Shown here: piece by piece, positions 5,495 to 12,540 of the stretch
Layout: every line of letters starts with the position of its first letter
How positions within the stretch are numbered: position 1 is the stretch's first letter
From: Burkholderiaceae bacterium
GTDB taxonomy: Bacteria > Pseudomonadota > Gammaproteobacteria > Burkholderiales > Burkholderiaceae_C
Direction of reading: 5' to 3'
Assembly: GCA_023260355.1 (NCBI GenBank)
Contig: JALQVJ010000006.1
Location: 1 to 12,540, forward strand
DNA length: 12,540 bases
Translations under genes and position numbers: made by a program
The notes under the pieces: generated by a model
The model's input: only the letters and a program-made list of their open reading frames with translations
Told to the model about the DNA's origin: nothing
Databases searched by the model: none

Positions 5495-8400
5495 ATGACT
5501 TCCTCCAAAAAAACCAGCAGCCCGGTCACTGAGACCGGCACGATTCGCATTCGGGGCGCACGCCAGCACAACCTGAAGAACTTGGATATCGATATCCGCA
5601 CTGGCGAGTTGACTGTATTCACCGGACCGAGCGGCTCAGGCAAATCGAGTTTGGTCTTTGACACCTTGTTTGCTGAGGGACAGCGGCGGTATGTCGAGAC
5701 CTTCTCTGCCTATGCGCGCCAGTTTTTAGACCGGATGGACAAGCCGGCGGTCGATGCGGTCGAGGGGGTACCCCCTGCGATTGCGATTGACCAAACCAAC
5801 CCCGTGCGCAGCTCGCGTTCAACCGTGGGCACGATGACCGAACTCAACGACCACTTGAAGCTGCTCTTCGCTCGCAGTGCCCAGTTGTTTGATCGCGATA
5901 CAGCACAACCCGTTCAGCACGACACGGCGGATACCATTTTTGCGCACATCGAGGCGCGCGCCGGTCTGCGCGAATGGCGCATGCATGTGACGTTCGCAGT
6001 TGAGTTGCCAGCGCAAACCACCGCCGATGAAGTCCAGCAATGGTTGTCGGCCAGCGGTTTCACGCGAGTGCATGCAGAGCGAGAGGTCAACACCGTCAGC
6101 GGCGTGCGCAAAGTGCTTGATGTGGTGACCGATCGATTCAAATGGCCTGGGGTCGATCGCGCACGGGCGATGGAAGCGATCGAGCTTGCGCTCAAACGCG
6201 GCAGTGGACAAATGCAAGTGGTTGCGACGCCGCAAGACGCACCAGATGGTGCGCCAGAGATTTGGAAATTTTCAACGGGCCTGCATTGCCCAGACAGTGA
6301 CTTGCGTTATGCCGCCCCGACGCCATCGATGTTTTCCTTCAATTCGGCGGTGGGCGCGTGCGAGACCTGTCGCGGCTTTGGGCGAGTCATTGGAGTTGAC
6401 TATGGTTTGGTGATTCCCGATCACCGTCTGACCTTGCGAACAGGCGCGATCAAAACCATTCAAACGCCTGCCTGGAAGGAGTGCCAGGATGATTTGATGC
6501 GGCATGCAGAGACTGCGGGCATCCCACGCGATACGCCTTGGAGTTTGCTCACGGCCGAACAAAAAGATTGGGTGATCAACGGCTCACCCCACTGGAAAGG
6601 CAAATGGAATCAACAGTGGTACGGCATCAAGCGCTTCTTTGAGTATCTCGAGAGCAAGTCATACAAGATGCATATCCGCGTGTTGTTGTCAAAGTACCGC
6701 AGCTACACGACGTGCCCGGTCTGCGCAGGCGCTCGATTGAAAACCGAAAGCCTGTTGTGGCGATTGGGCGACGGTGCGCAAGCCAACCAAGTCATGCGGC
6801 CCTCAGATCGGTTTTTGCCAGCGGGGGTGGCGTGGAGTCGCGCGCAATTGGAAGCTTTGCCGGGCTTGAGTTTGCACGACTTGATGCTGATGCCATTGAG
6901 CACATTGCTTCGGTTTTTTGAGTCACTGCAAGCCACCATGTTGGGTCGCAAAGACGCGCAGTCGAGGGCGCAGAGTTTGTTGTTCGAGGAAATCACCTCG
7001 CGCCTCCAATACCTCTGCAATGTCGGCTTGGGATATTTGACACTCGATCGACAGAGCCGCACGCTTTCTGGCGGTGAAGTGCAGCGCATCAATCTCACGA
7101 CTGCGTTGGGCACTTCGTTGGTGAACACACTTTTTGTGCTGGATGAGCCCAGTATTGGACTGCATCCACGCGACATGGATCGCATCAACGAGGCGATGCT
7201 CAAGCTGCGCGATTCCGGCAACACGCTGGTGGTGGTTGAGCACGACCCCGCGGTCATGCTGGCGGCGGATCGGGTCGTAGACATGGGGCCAGGCCCCGGC
7301 GAGCGAGGCGGTGACATCGTGTTTGATGGCACACCGGCACAGTTGCGCCACGCGGATACCTTGACGGGCGCTTACTTGGGCAATCGCAAGCAAGTGGGCA
7401 TGGGGCTCAAGCGCATGGTCACCGACGCAACGCCGCGCCTGATTCTGGAGGGTGTCACCGAACACAACTTGAAAAACATCTCGGTGGATATCCCCCTACA
7501 ACGCTTGGTTTGCGTCACAGGCGTTTCGGGATCGGGGAAGTCGACGCTGATCCAAGACGTATTGGCCCCGGCATTGATGCGCCAGTTTGGACAGGCGACC
7601 GAGTCGCCTGGTGCGCACGATCGTTTGTTGGGTGCCGACCATTTGAGCGGCGTGGTGTTTGTTGACCAGTCTCCGATTGGCAAGACAGCGCGGTCTAACC
7701 CCGTGAGCTATGTGGGTGCATGGGATGGGATTCGGGCCTTGTTTGCCGATCAGCCCTTGGCGCGCCAACGCGGCTACTCAGCCAGCAAATTCAGCTTCAA
7801 CAGTGGCGATGGCCGCTGCCCCTTGTGCGGGGGGTCTGGCTTTGAGCATGTGGAGATGCAGTTTTTGTCGGATGTCTATCTGCGCTGTCCAGACTGCAAT
7901 GGGCAACGCTACCGCACCGAAGTTTTAGAGGTGCGTACAGGCGATCACTGTCATCCGGAGACCGGTTTGCCACTCAACGTGGCCGATGTTTTGGCGCTTA
8001 CCGTGGCGCAGGCGGTGCAGGTTTTTGCCCGTGACGCTGAAGTGGTGCGGGCGTTGCAGCCCATTGTCGATGTGGGTCTGGACTACGTGCGCTTGGGCCA
8101 ACCCGTGCCAACCCTGTCTGGCGGCGAGGCGCAGCGCCTCAAGTTGGCAGGATTCTTGGCGCAGGCGGCGCAAACGGCCAGCAAGAGCCGACAACCTGCG
8201 GCACGAAAGGGGCAGTTGTTTTTGTTCGATGAGCCAACCACAGGGTTGCACTTTGATGACATCGCCAAGCTGATGCGCAGCCTGCGCAAGCTGTTGGAGG
8301 CGGGACACTCGATCGTGGTGATTGAGCACAACCTTGACGTCATCCGCTGCGCAGACTGGCTGATCGATCTCGGTCCCGAGGGTGGTGATGGCGGGGGATT

Positions 8401-11221
8401 GGTCATTGCAGAGGGCACGCCGGAAGCGCTGCGCGAGCACCCGAGTTCACACACGGCCAAGGCTTTGCGCGAGTACGAGGAGGCCATGGGGCTAGGCGGC
8501 AAAGGTGTGGTCGAGGAGCTTGCCCCCAATTGGCGCCAATCGCGCCCACGCCAAGACAGGTCTGCAGCGATCCAAATCATCAACGCGCAAGAGCACAACC
8601 TCAAAGGCTTGACTGTCGATATCCCTCGCGGCAAATTCAACGTGATCTCTGGGGTTTCCGGCTCAGGCAAGTCCACACTGGCATTCGACATTTTGTTCAA
8701 CGAGGGGCAGCGCCGGTATCTGGAGAGCTTGAACGCATACGCGCGCTCCATCGTTCAGCCCGCAGGGCGCCCTGAGGTGGATGCCGTGTACGGCATTCCG
8801 CCAACCGTGGCGATTGAGCAGCGGCTATCTCGCGGTGGCCACAAAAGCACGGTGGGTACGACCACAGAGGTCTGGCATTTCCTGCGCTTGCTGTTCGTGA
8901 AGCTTGGCGAGCAGCATTGCGTGCACGACGGGGCATTGGTGGCGCCACAAACGCCCGAGCAGATGCTGGCACACGTCATGCGCCACTACCGTGGTCAACA
9001 CATCGGCGTGCTGGCGCCGCTGGTGGTGAATCGCAAAGGCGTGTACACCGAGTTGGCCGAATGGGCTCGCCCACGAGGTTACAGCCATTTGCGCGTCGAT
9101 GGCGAGTTCTTGCCCACGAATGGGTTCCCCCGCATTGATCGCTTCAAAGAGCACACGATCGAACTGCCCGTGGGGGACATCGCCGTCCAGCCCAGCGAGG
9201 AGGCGCGCGTCAAGCAGATGATCTTGACGGCTTTGACCTTGGGCAAGGGCGTGGTCCACCTGTTGGCGCCGCTTGACGGGCTGTCCGATGCGATGGCGCG
9301 TGGGGAAAGCACGGCAGGCATCGGGCACATTGAAGTGATTTCTGGCCTGCGGGCGTGTCCCGTGTGTGCGACGAGCTACGCTGAGTTGGACCCGCGGCTG
9401 TTTTCATACAACAGCAAGCACGGCTGGTGCCCAGACTGTGTGGGCACCGGCAAGCCGTTGTCCAAAGCGCAGCGGGCAGAGTTGGACGATACGGTGTTCA
9501 GCGCCGACAACCGAGGCCGAGAGCAAAGCTTCGCGGAACCCGACTTGGATGGCGTTGGTGATGGTGAGTGCCCCACATGTGCGGGAACGCGCCTCAACCC
9601 TCAAGCCCGGGCCGTGCAGTTCGCTGGGGTGGGGATTCATGAGATCGCCCGCTTGTCGGTAACGGAGGTGCACGCATGGGTGCAAACGCTCAAGTTAGAC
9701 GGCCGAGCCGGGCAAATTGCGCGGGATTTGGTGCCCGAGATCGAATCGCGCTTGCAATTTTTGCAAGACGTGGGGTTGGGCTATTTGACGCTCGATCGGG
9801 GTGCTCCCACGCTCAGCGGTGGCGAGGCGCAGCGCATTCGCTTGGCAGCGCAACTCGGCAGCAATTTGCAGGGCGTGTGTTACGTCTTGGATGAACCGAC
9901 CATTGGATTGCATGCACGAGATAACCAAATACTGCTCGATGCGCTGCACCGATTGGGCAGCAAGGGCAACACGTTGGTGGTGGTTGAGCACGACCAGGAC
10001 ACCATTCGTCGGGCGGACCACGTGATTGATATCGGCCCGGGTGCTGGCAAGCGCGGTGGCACGGTCGTCGCACAAGGCAGTGTGCAAGAGTTGTTGGATC
10101 ACGATGCATCACTCACGGGTCGCTATCTGCGTGATGCGATGCGCCATCCTTTGCAGGAGCGAAGGCCCGTCAAAAAGGCGCAAGGAGATTGGCTGAGTGT
10201 CAAAGGCGCCAGTCTGCACAACTTGCAAAAAGTCGATGCAGACATTCCGCTCTTCAGGTTGGTGGCCGTCACGGGCGTATCCGGGTCAGGCAAGTCGACC
10301 CTGGCGCGGGATGTGTTGCTCCACAACGTGGCCTCTGTGGTGAGCAAGCGCCGCGACAAAGGCGCGGCCTTTCAGTGGGAAGGGTGCGAGCGGGTCGAAG
10401 GCATTGCGGCGGTGGACCGTGTCTTGGAGGTCGATCAAACGCCAATTGGCAAGACGCCTCGCTCCTGTCCAGCTACGTACATCGGCTTTTGGGATACGGT
10501 TCGCAAGTTGTTCGCAGGCACACTCGAGGCACAAGCCAGGGGGTATGGCGCAGCGCGGTTCTCATTCAACACGGGCGAAGGCCGGTGTCCAACCTGCGAA
10601 GGGCAAGGGATGCGCACCGTGGAGATGAGTTTTCTGCCTGACGTCAAGGTGCTCTGCGAGACCTGTCATGGCATGCGTTTCAACCCCGAAACACTGGCAG
10701 TCACCTGGCGAGGCAAGCACATTGGCGATGTGTTGCAAATGGAGGTCGATGAGGCGGTTGAATTCTTCGCTGCCATGCCTGCGATCGCCCACCCGTTGCA
10801 ATTGTTGAAAGATGTCGGCTTGGGCTATCTGACGTTGGGCCAACCCTCGCCCACCTTATCTGGCGGGGAGGCCCAACGCATCAAGCTGGTGACTGAGCTC
10901 ACCAAGGTCCGCGATGAAGTTGGGCGCCGCGGACAAAAGGCGCCGCACACGCTTTACGTCCTTGATGAGCCGACTGTGGGTTTGCACATGAGTGATGTGG
11001 AGAAACTGATTCGCGTCTTGCACCGATTGGTCGAGGGTGGGCACAGCGTCGTGGTGATCGAGAATGATCTCGACGTGATCGCTGAAGCGGACTGGGTGTT
11101 GGACCTCGGTCCTGAGGGCGGCAAACAAGGCGGGCAGTTGGTGGCGGCGACCACGCCTGAGGGTTTGGTCAAGGCCGGCACCCACACCGGTCAAGCCATT
11201 GCGCCGCTGCTCTCCGTGTGA
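5495..11221 (+). CDS. uvrA: Giant tandem-fused UvrA (two UvrA-like halves, four ABC ATPase domains)
   Basis: A 1,908-residue protein, about twice a normal UvrA (about 940). UvrA is the damage-sensing ATPase of nucleotide excision repair and normally works as a dimer; here two copies are joined head to tail. ABC1: Walker A GPSGSGKS 44-51, LSGGE 524-528, VLDEP 548-552, His583. ABC2: Walker A 676-683, zinc finger C775/C778/C798/C801, LSGGE 874-878, FDEP 911-914, His945. A linker at about 985-1023 leads to ABC3: Walker A 1053-1060, LSGGE 1440-1444, VLDEP 1464-1468, His1499. ABC4: Walker A 1594-1601, zinc finger C1698/C1701/C1721/C1724, LSGGE 1788-1792, VLDEP 1822-1826, but Asn1857 where the H-loop histidine belongs. 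Both halves have a UvrB-binding-like region (about 145-255 and 1160-1255). Half one has Ser268 for a zinc-ligand Cys; half two has a shortened insertion domain (1316-1358). The ATG at 5495 is chosen because the in-frame extension upstream runs through a terminator. A separate canonical uvrA probably exists elsewhere, so this may be a specialised paralogue. Confidence 0.92.
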   Translation: MTSSKKTSSPVTETGTIRIRGARQHNLKNLDIDIRTGELTVFTGPSGSGKSSLVFDTLFAEGQRRYVETFSAYARQFLDRMDKPAVDAVEGVPPAIAIDQTNPVRSSRSTVGTMTELNDHLKLLFARSAQLFDRDTAQPVQHDTADTIFAHIEARAGLREWRMHVTFAVELPAQTTADEVQQWLSASGFTRVHAEREVNTVSGVRKVLDVVTDRFKWPGVDRARAMEAIELALKRGSGQMQVVATPQDAPDGAPEIWKFSTGLHCPDSDLRYAAPTPSMFSFNSAVGACETCRGFGRVIGVDYGLVIPDHRLTLRTGAIKTIQTPAWKECQDDLMRHAETAGIPRDTPWSLLTAEQKDWVINGSPHWKGKWNQQWYGIKRFFEYLESKSYKMHIRVLLSKYRSYTTCPVCAGARLKTESLLWRLGDGAQANQVMRPSDRFLPAGVAWSRAQLEALPGLSLHDLMLMPLSTLLRFFESLQATMLGRKDAQSRAQSLLFEEITSRLQYLCNVGLGYLTLDRQSRTLSGGEVQRINLTTALGTSLVNTLFVLDEPSIGLHPRDMDRINEAMLKLRDSGNTLVVVEHDPAVMLAADRVVDMGPGPGERGGDIVFDGTPAQLRHADTLTGAYLGNRKQVGMGLKRMVTDATPRLILEGVTEHNLKNISVDIPLQRLVCVTGVSGSGKSTLIQDVLAPALMRQFGQATESPGAHDRLLGADHLSGVVFVDQSPIGKTARSNPVSYVGAWDGIRALFADQPLARQRGYSASKFSFNSGDGRCPLCGGSGFEHVEMQFLSDVYLRCPDCNGQRYRTEVLEVRTGDHCHPETGLPLNVADVLALTVAQAVQVFARDAEVVRALQPIVDVGLDYVRLGQPVPTLSGGEAQRLKLAGFLAQAAQTASKSRQPAARKGQLFLFDEPTTGLHFDDIAKLMRSLRKLLEAGHSIVVIEHNLDVIRCADWLIDLGPEGGDGGGLVIAEGTPEALREHPSSHTAKALREYEEAMGLGGKGVVEELAPNWRQSRPRQDRSAAIQIINAQEHNLKGLTVDIPRGKFNVISGVSGSGKSTLAFDILFNEGQRRYLESLNAYARSIVQPAGRPEVDAVYGIPPTVAIEQRLSRGGHKSTVGTTTEVWHFLRLLFVKLGEQHCVHDGALVAPQTPEQMLAHVMRHYRGQHIGVLAPLVVNRKGVYTELAEWARPRGYSHLRVDGEFLPTNGFPRIDRFKEHTIELPVGDIAVQPSEEARVKQMILTALTLGKGVVHLLAPLDGLSDAMARGESTAGIGHIEVISGLRACPVCATSYAELDPRLFSYNSKHGWCPDCVGTGKPLSKAQRAELDDTVFSADNRGREQSFAEPDLDGVGDGECPTCAGTRLNPQARAVQFAGVGIHEIARLSVTEVHAWVQTLKLDGRAGQIARDLVPEIESRLQFLQDVGLGYLTLDRGAPTLSGGEAQRIRLAAQLGSNLQGVCYVLDEPTIGLHARDNQILLDALHRLGSKGNTLVVVEHDQDTIRRADHVIDIGPGAGKRGGTVVAQGSVQELLDHDASLTGRYLRDAMRHPLQERRPVKKAQGDWLSVKGASLHNLQKVDADIPLFRLVAVTGVSGSGKSTLARDVLLHNVASVVSKRRDKGAAFQWEGCERVEGIAAVDRVLEVDQTPIGKTPRSCPATYIGFWDTVRKLFAGTLEAQARGYGAARFSFNTGEGRCPTCEGQGMRTVEMSFLPDVKVLCETCHGMRFNPETLAVTWRGKHIGDVLQMEVDEAVEFFAAMPAIAHPLQLLKDVGLGYLTLGQPSPTLSGGEAQRIKLVTELTKVRDEVGRRGQKAPHTLYVLDEPTVGLHMSDVEKLIRVLHRLVEGGHSVVVIENDLDVIAEADWVLDLGPEGGKQGGQLVAATTPEGLVKAGTHTGQAIAPLLSV

Positions 11222-11248
11222 ACGCGTAACCGCGCTGTATTGCGCTGT

Positions 11249-11274
11249 GCGTCGCGGTCTGGGGACCGCGGCGC
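11249..11274. terminator. Hairpin between convergent genes, possible bidirectional terminator
   Basis: GCGTCGCGGTC (11249-11259) pairs with GACCGCGGCGC (11264-11274) over 11 positions, with one U-G wobble, around a TGGG loop. It begins 28 bases after the uvrA stop and ends 9 bases before the stop of the opposing gene. There is no T-run on either side, so it may be a weak intrinsic terminator or a 3'-end stabilising stem rather than a classic terminator. Confidence 0.45.
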
Positions 11275-11282
11275 ATGGGCAA

Positions 11283-11639
11283 CTATGCCCCGAGGGTCTG
11301 ACCGAGGCGGTAGGCCAACAGCAAGGCGACGGCGAGCGTGATGCCAACGCCGACCATGAGCCAGCGCGTGCGTGTGCGCAGCACGTCGATCGCAGCAATC
11401 AAGCGCACATGGTGTTCTGCCAACTCGCCCAAAGTTGATTCGAGTGTTGCGATACGCGCGGCTTGGTCGTGCAGCGCGCGTTGAATGTGCGGCTCTACAC
11501 CGGTTTCTGCGCTGGGCTCTGGTGGGGTTTCGGGCTTGCCCTTGCGCAGGGCTTTGGCTGCGGCAACCACAGCGGGCGCGGCGTCGACCACGTCCTTCCA
11601 GGGGATGACTTTGAGCGCTGTCCAAAGTGACACGGGCAT
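11283..11639 (-). CDS. Small coiled-coil protein with one C-terminal membrane segment, function unknown
   Basis: A 118-residue protein that I do not recognise as a named family. From the N-terminus: an amphipathic stretch (WKDVVDAAPAVVAAAKAL, 14-31); a short Pro/Glu-rich hinge (about 36-50); a likely helical coiled coil (about 52-90, with IATLESTLGELAEHH); then one hydrophobic segment (about 93-110, WLMVGVGITLAVALLLAY) and a short Arg-containing tail. This suggests a tail-anchored inner-membrane protein with its helical part in the cytosol. The start is only three bases from the stop of the SRPBCC gene upstream on the same strand, so the two are probably co-transcribed and may act together. 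Coding is supported by the coherent architecture and operon spacing; function is unknown. Confidence 0.7.
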   Translation of the reverse strand: MPVSLWTALKVIPWKDVVDAAPAVVAAAKALRKGKPETPPEPSAETGVEPHIQRALHDQAARIATLESTLGELAEHHVRLIAAIDVLRTRTRWLMVGVGITLAVALLLAYRLGQTLGA

Positions 11640-11642
11640 GGC

Positions 11643-12540
11643 TTAAGACTCCTTGATCGGCAGATACAACTCGGTGATCCAGTCGTTGCTTTGGTTCGAT
11701 TGTGCCCGCCCCACCACATACCGTTCGAGAGCTGGGCTGCTTGCGTCCCATTTGTATTTGCGCATGCGCGCTTGGCCATACGCAGCGTGCCACGCAAGCT
11801 TCAAGAACCGATAGTCGCCCTGGAGCACCACTTTGAAATAGTAACCCCCTCGAACCAACACCGCGCCAGGCGTGGTCTCTGACACTGGCACGGCCATCTC
11901 GACATCGACAGCCTCTGACTTGGCATCGATGCGGTGGTAGACGGCAACGGGCTGGTCGATGGTGGCGGCGCCCGCCTGCGCGACGAGCGGCTCAAAAGCC
12001 GATGCAAACACCTGAGGCAGATCTGACAATGTGGTTTGGTGCCGGGTGGCCAGCGCGTGAAAAGACGCGCGGTCTTCGCGCTCGCCAAACGCGATCACGG
12101 GATGGGCTGACTGTGGGTTCGCACAACCGGCCATGCGCGCCAAGCCCAATTCAAAGTCGACGGCCAGCATCTTGCTCATCCAGCCTCTCATGGGCGCCAT
12201 CATTAGCGGCAAGCGGCCTTTCATCTGCCATCGCACGCGGGTTTGGTGGTCGTCGATTGCCGTGGTTTCAAACATCAATCGCGAGTGGGCTTTGAAGGGA
12301 CGCAAAAAACTCATTGCCATGACATATTGGTGCGCAGGCTCTCGGTTGAGGTGGCGCACCACGCCCGCACCGATCAGTCGACCTTGCCAGCGATACTCAC
12401 CGCCGTTGGCGTTGGGGGACTGCAACGTGACTTCAGCATCGGGTTCTTGCATGAGCCAGGGGCTCCAGCGCGACCACTGTTCGAAATCACCGATCAATGC
12501 GTCCACTTCGGACTGGGGCGCCTCCAGGGTCATGCTCACA
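11643..12540 (-). CDS. SRPBCC domain + GyrI-like effector-binding domain protein, 5'-truncated by window edge
   Basis: 298 codons are visible and the frame stays open to the window edge. An in-frame GTG at 12539 exists, but the family normally has more residues (often a hydrophobic N-terminus) before this point, so I treat the gene as partial. Residues about 1-150 look like an SRPBCC/polyketide-cyclase-like ligand-binding fold (LEAPQSEVDALIGDFEQWSRWSPW, 5-28). Residues about 158-297 look like a GyrI/AraC effector-binding domain ending in DWITELYLPI (286-295), the usual last strand. Both domains bind small hydrophobic or cationic ligands in other proteins; no DNA-binding or catalytic domain is visible. 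It lies three bases upstream of the coiled-coil membrane protein gene on the same strand and is convergent with uvrA. The two-domain call is from pattern recognition; the ligand is unknown. Confidence 0.8.
   Translation of the reverse strand, partial: VSMTLEAPQSEVDALIGDFEQWSRWSPWLMQEPDAEVTLQSPNANGGEYRWQGRLIGAGVVRHLNREPAHQYVMAMSFLRPFKAHSRLMFETTAIDDHQTRVRWQMKGRLPLMMAPMRGWMSKMLAVDFELGLARMAGCANPQSAHPVIAFGEREDRASFHALATRHQTTLSDLPQVFASAFEPLVAQAGAATIDQPVAVYHRIDAKSEAVDVEMAVPVSETTPGAVLVRGGYYFKVVLQGDYRFLKLAWHAAYGQARMRKYKWDASSPALERYVVGRAQSNQSNDWITELYLPIKES

Noticed and set aside
8447..8563. Possible separate start for half two of UvrA, i.e. two genes with a lost stop
   Set aside because: The frame is open throughout, there is no Shine-Dalgarno-plus-start near the beginning of half two, and both halves keep intact key motifs, so a stable fusion is more likely than a recent accident.
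2..12540. Mobile elements, CRISPR arrays, tRNA genes or a new defence system
   Set aside because: No transposase, spaced repeats, tRNA-like cloverleaf or defence-type domain was seen; composition looks even across the window.

Overview
The window reads as a moderately GC-rich chromosomal segment of a betaproteobacterium, most likely Burkholderiales (Comamonadaceae-like). This rests on the leucine-catabolism proteins, the YbaK/DUF1289/isomerase cluster, heavy TTG leucine usage, and tightly packed genes with short or overlapping junctions. No mobile element, CRISPR array, tRNA or rRNA was seen.

Left part (2-4847, all + strand). A probable operon starts with the 3' three-quarters of the biotin-carrying subunit of 3-methylcrotonyl-CoA carboxylase, cut by the window edge. 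Five bases later comes a GhrA-type 2-hydroxyacid dehydrogenase, then hydroxymethylglutaryl-CoA lyase. The carboxylase and the lyase are late steps of leucine degradation to acetyl-CoA and acetoacetate; the dehydrogenase between them is an unexpected passenger. A closely coupled trio follows: a YbaK-type aminoacyl-tRNA deacylase, a small DUF1289 protein with four cysteines (ATGA overlap), and a 2-hydroxychromene-2-carboxylate isomerase/kappa-GST-like protein (11-base overlap).

Middle (4844-5422). A single-domain universal stress protein has its own apparent control. An FNR/Anr-like box lies over the stop codon of the isomerase gene, at exactly class II distance from a plausible -10 element. 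There is a strong Shine-Dalgarno sequence, and a strong intrinsic terminator follows the gene.

Right part (5495-11221, + strand). The largest object is one uninterrupted gene for a 1,908-residue UvrA: two complete UvrA-like halves fused in tandem, with four ABC ATPase domains. The halves have decayed differently. Half one has lost a zinc-ligand cysteine. Half two has a much shortened insertion domain and an asparagine in place of the H-loop histidine of the fourth ATPase. This asymmetric fused dimer is the most interesting object in the window.

Far right (11283-12540, - strand, convergent with uvrA). A two-gene unit encodes an SRPBCC + GyrI-like two-domain protein, cut by the window edge, and a small coiled-coil protein with one C-terminal membrane segment. 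A strong hairpin lies between the convergent genes. No stretch above 300 bases lacks a gene.
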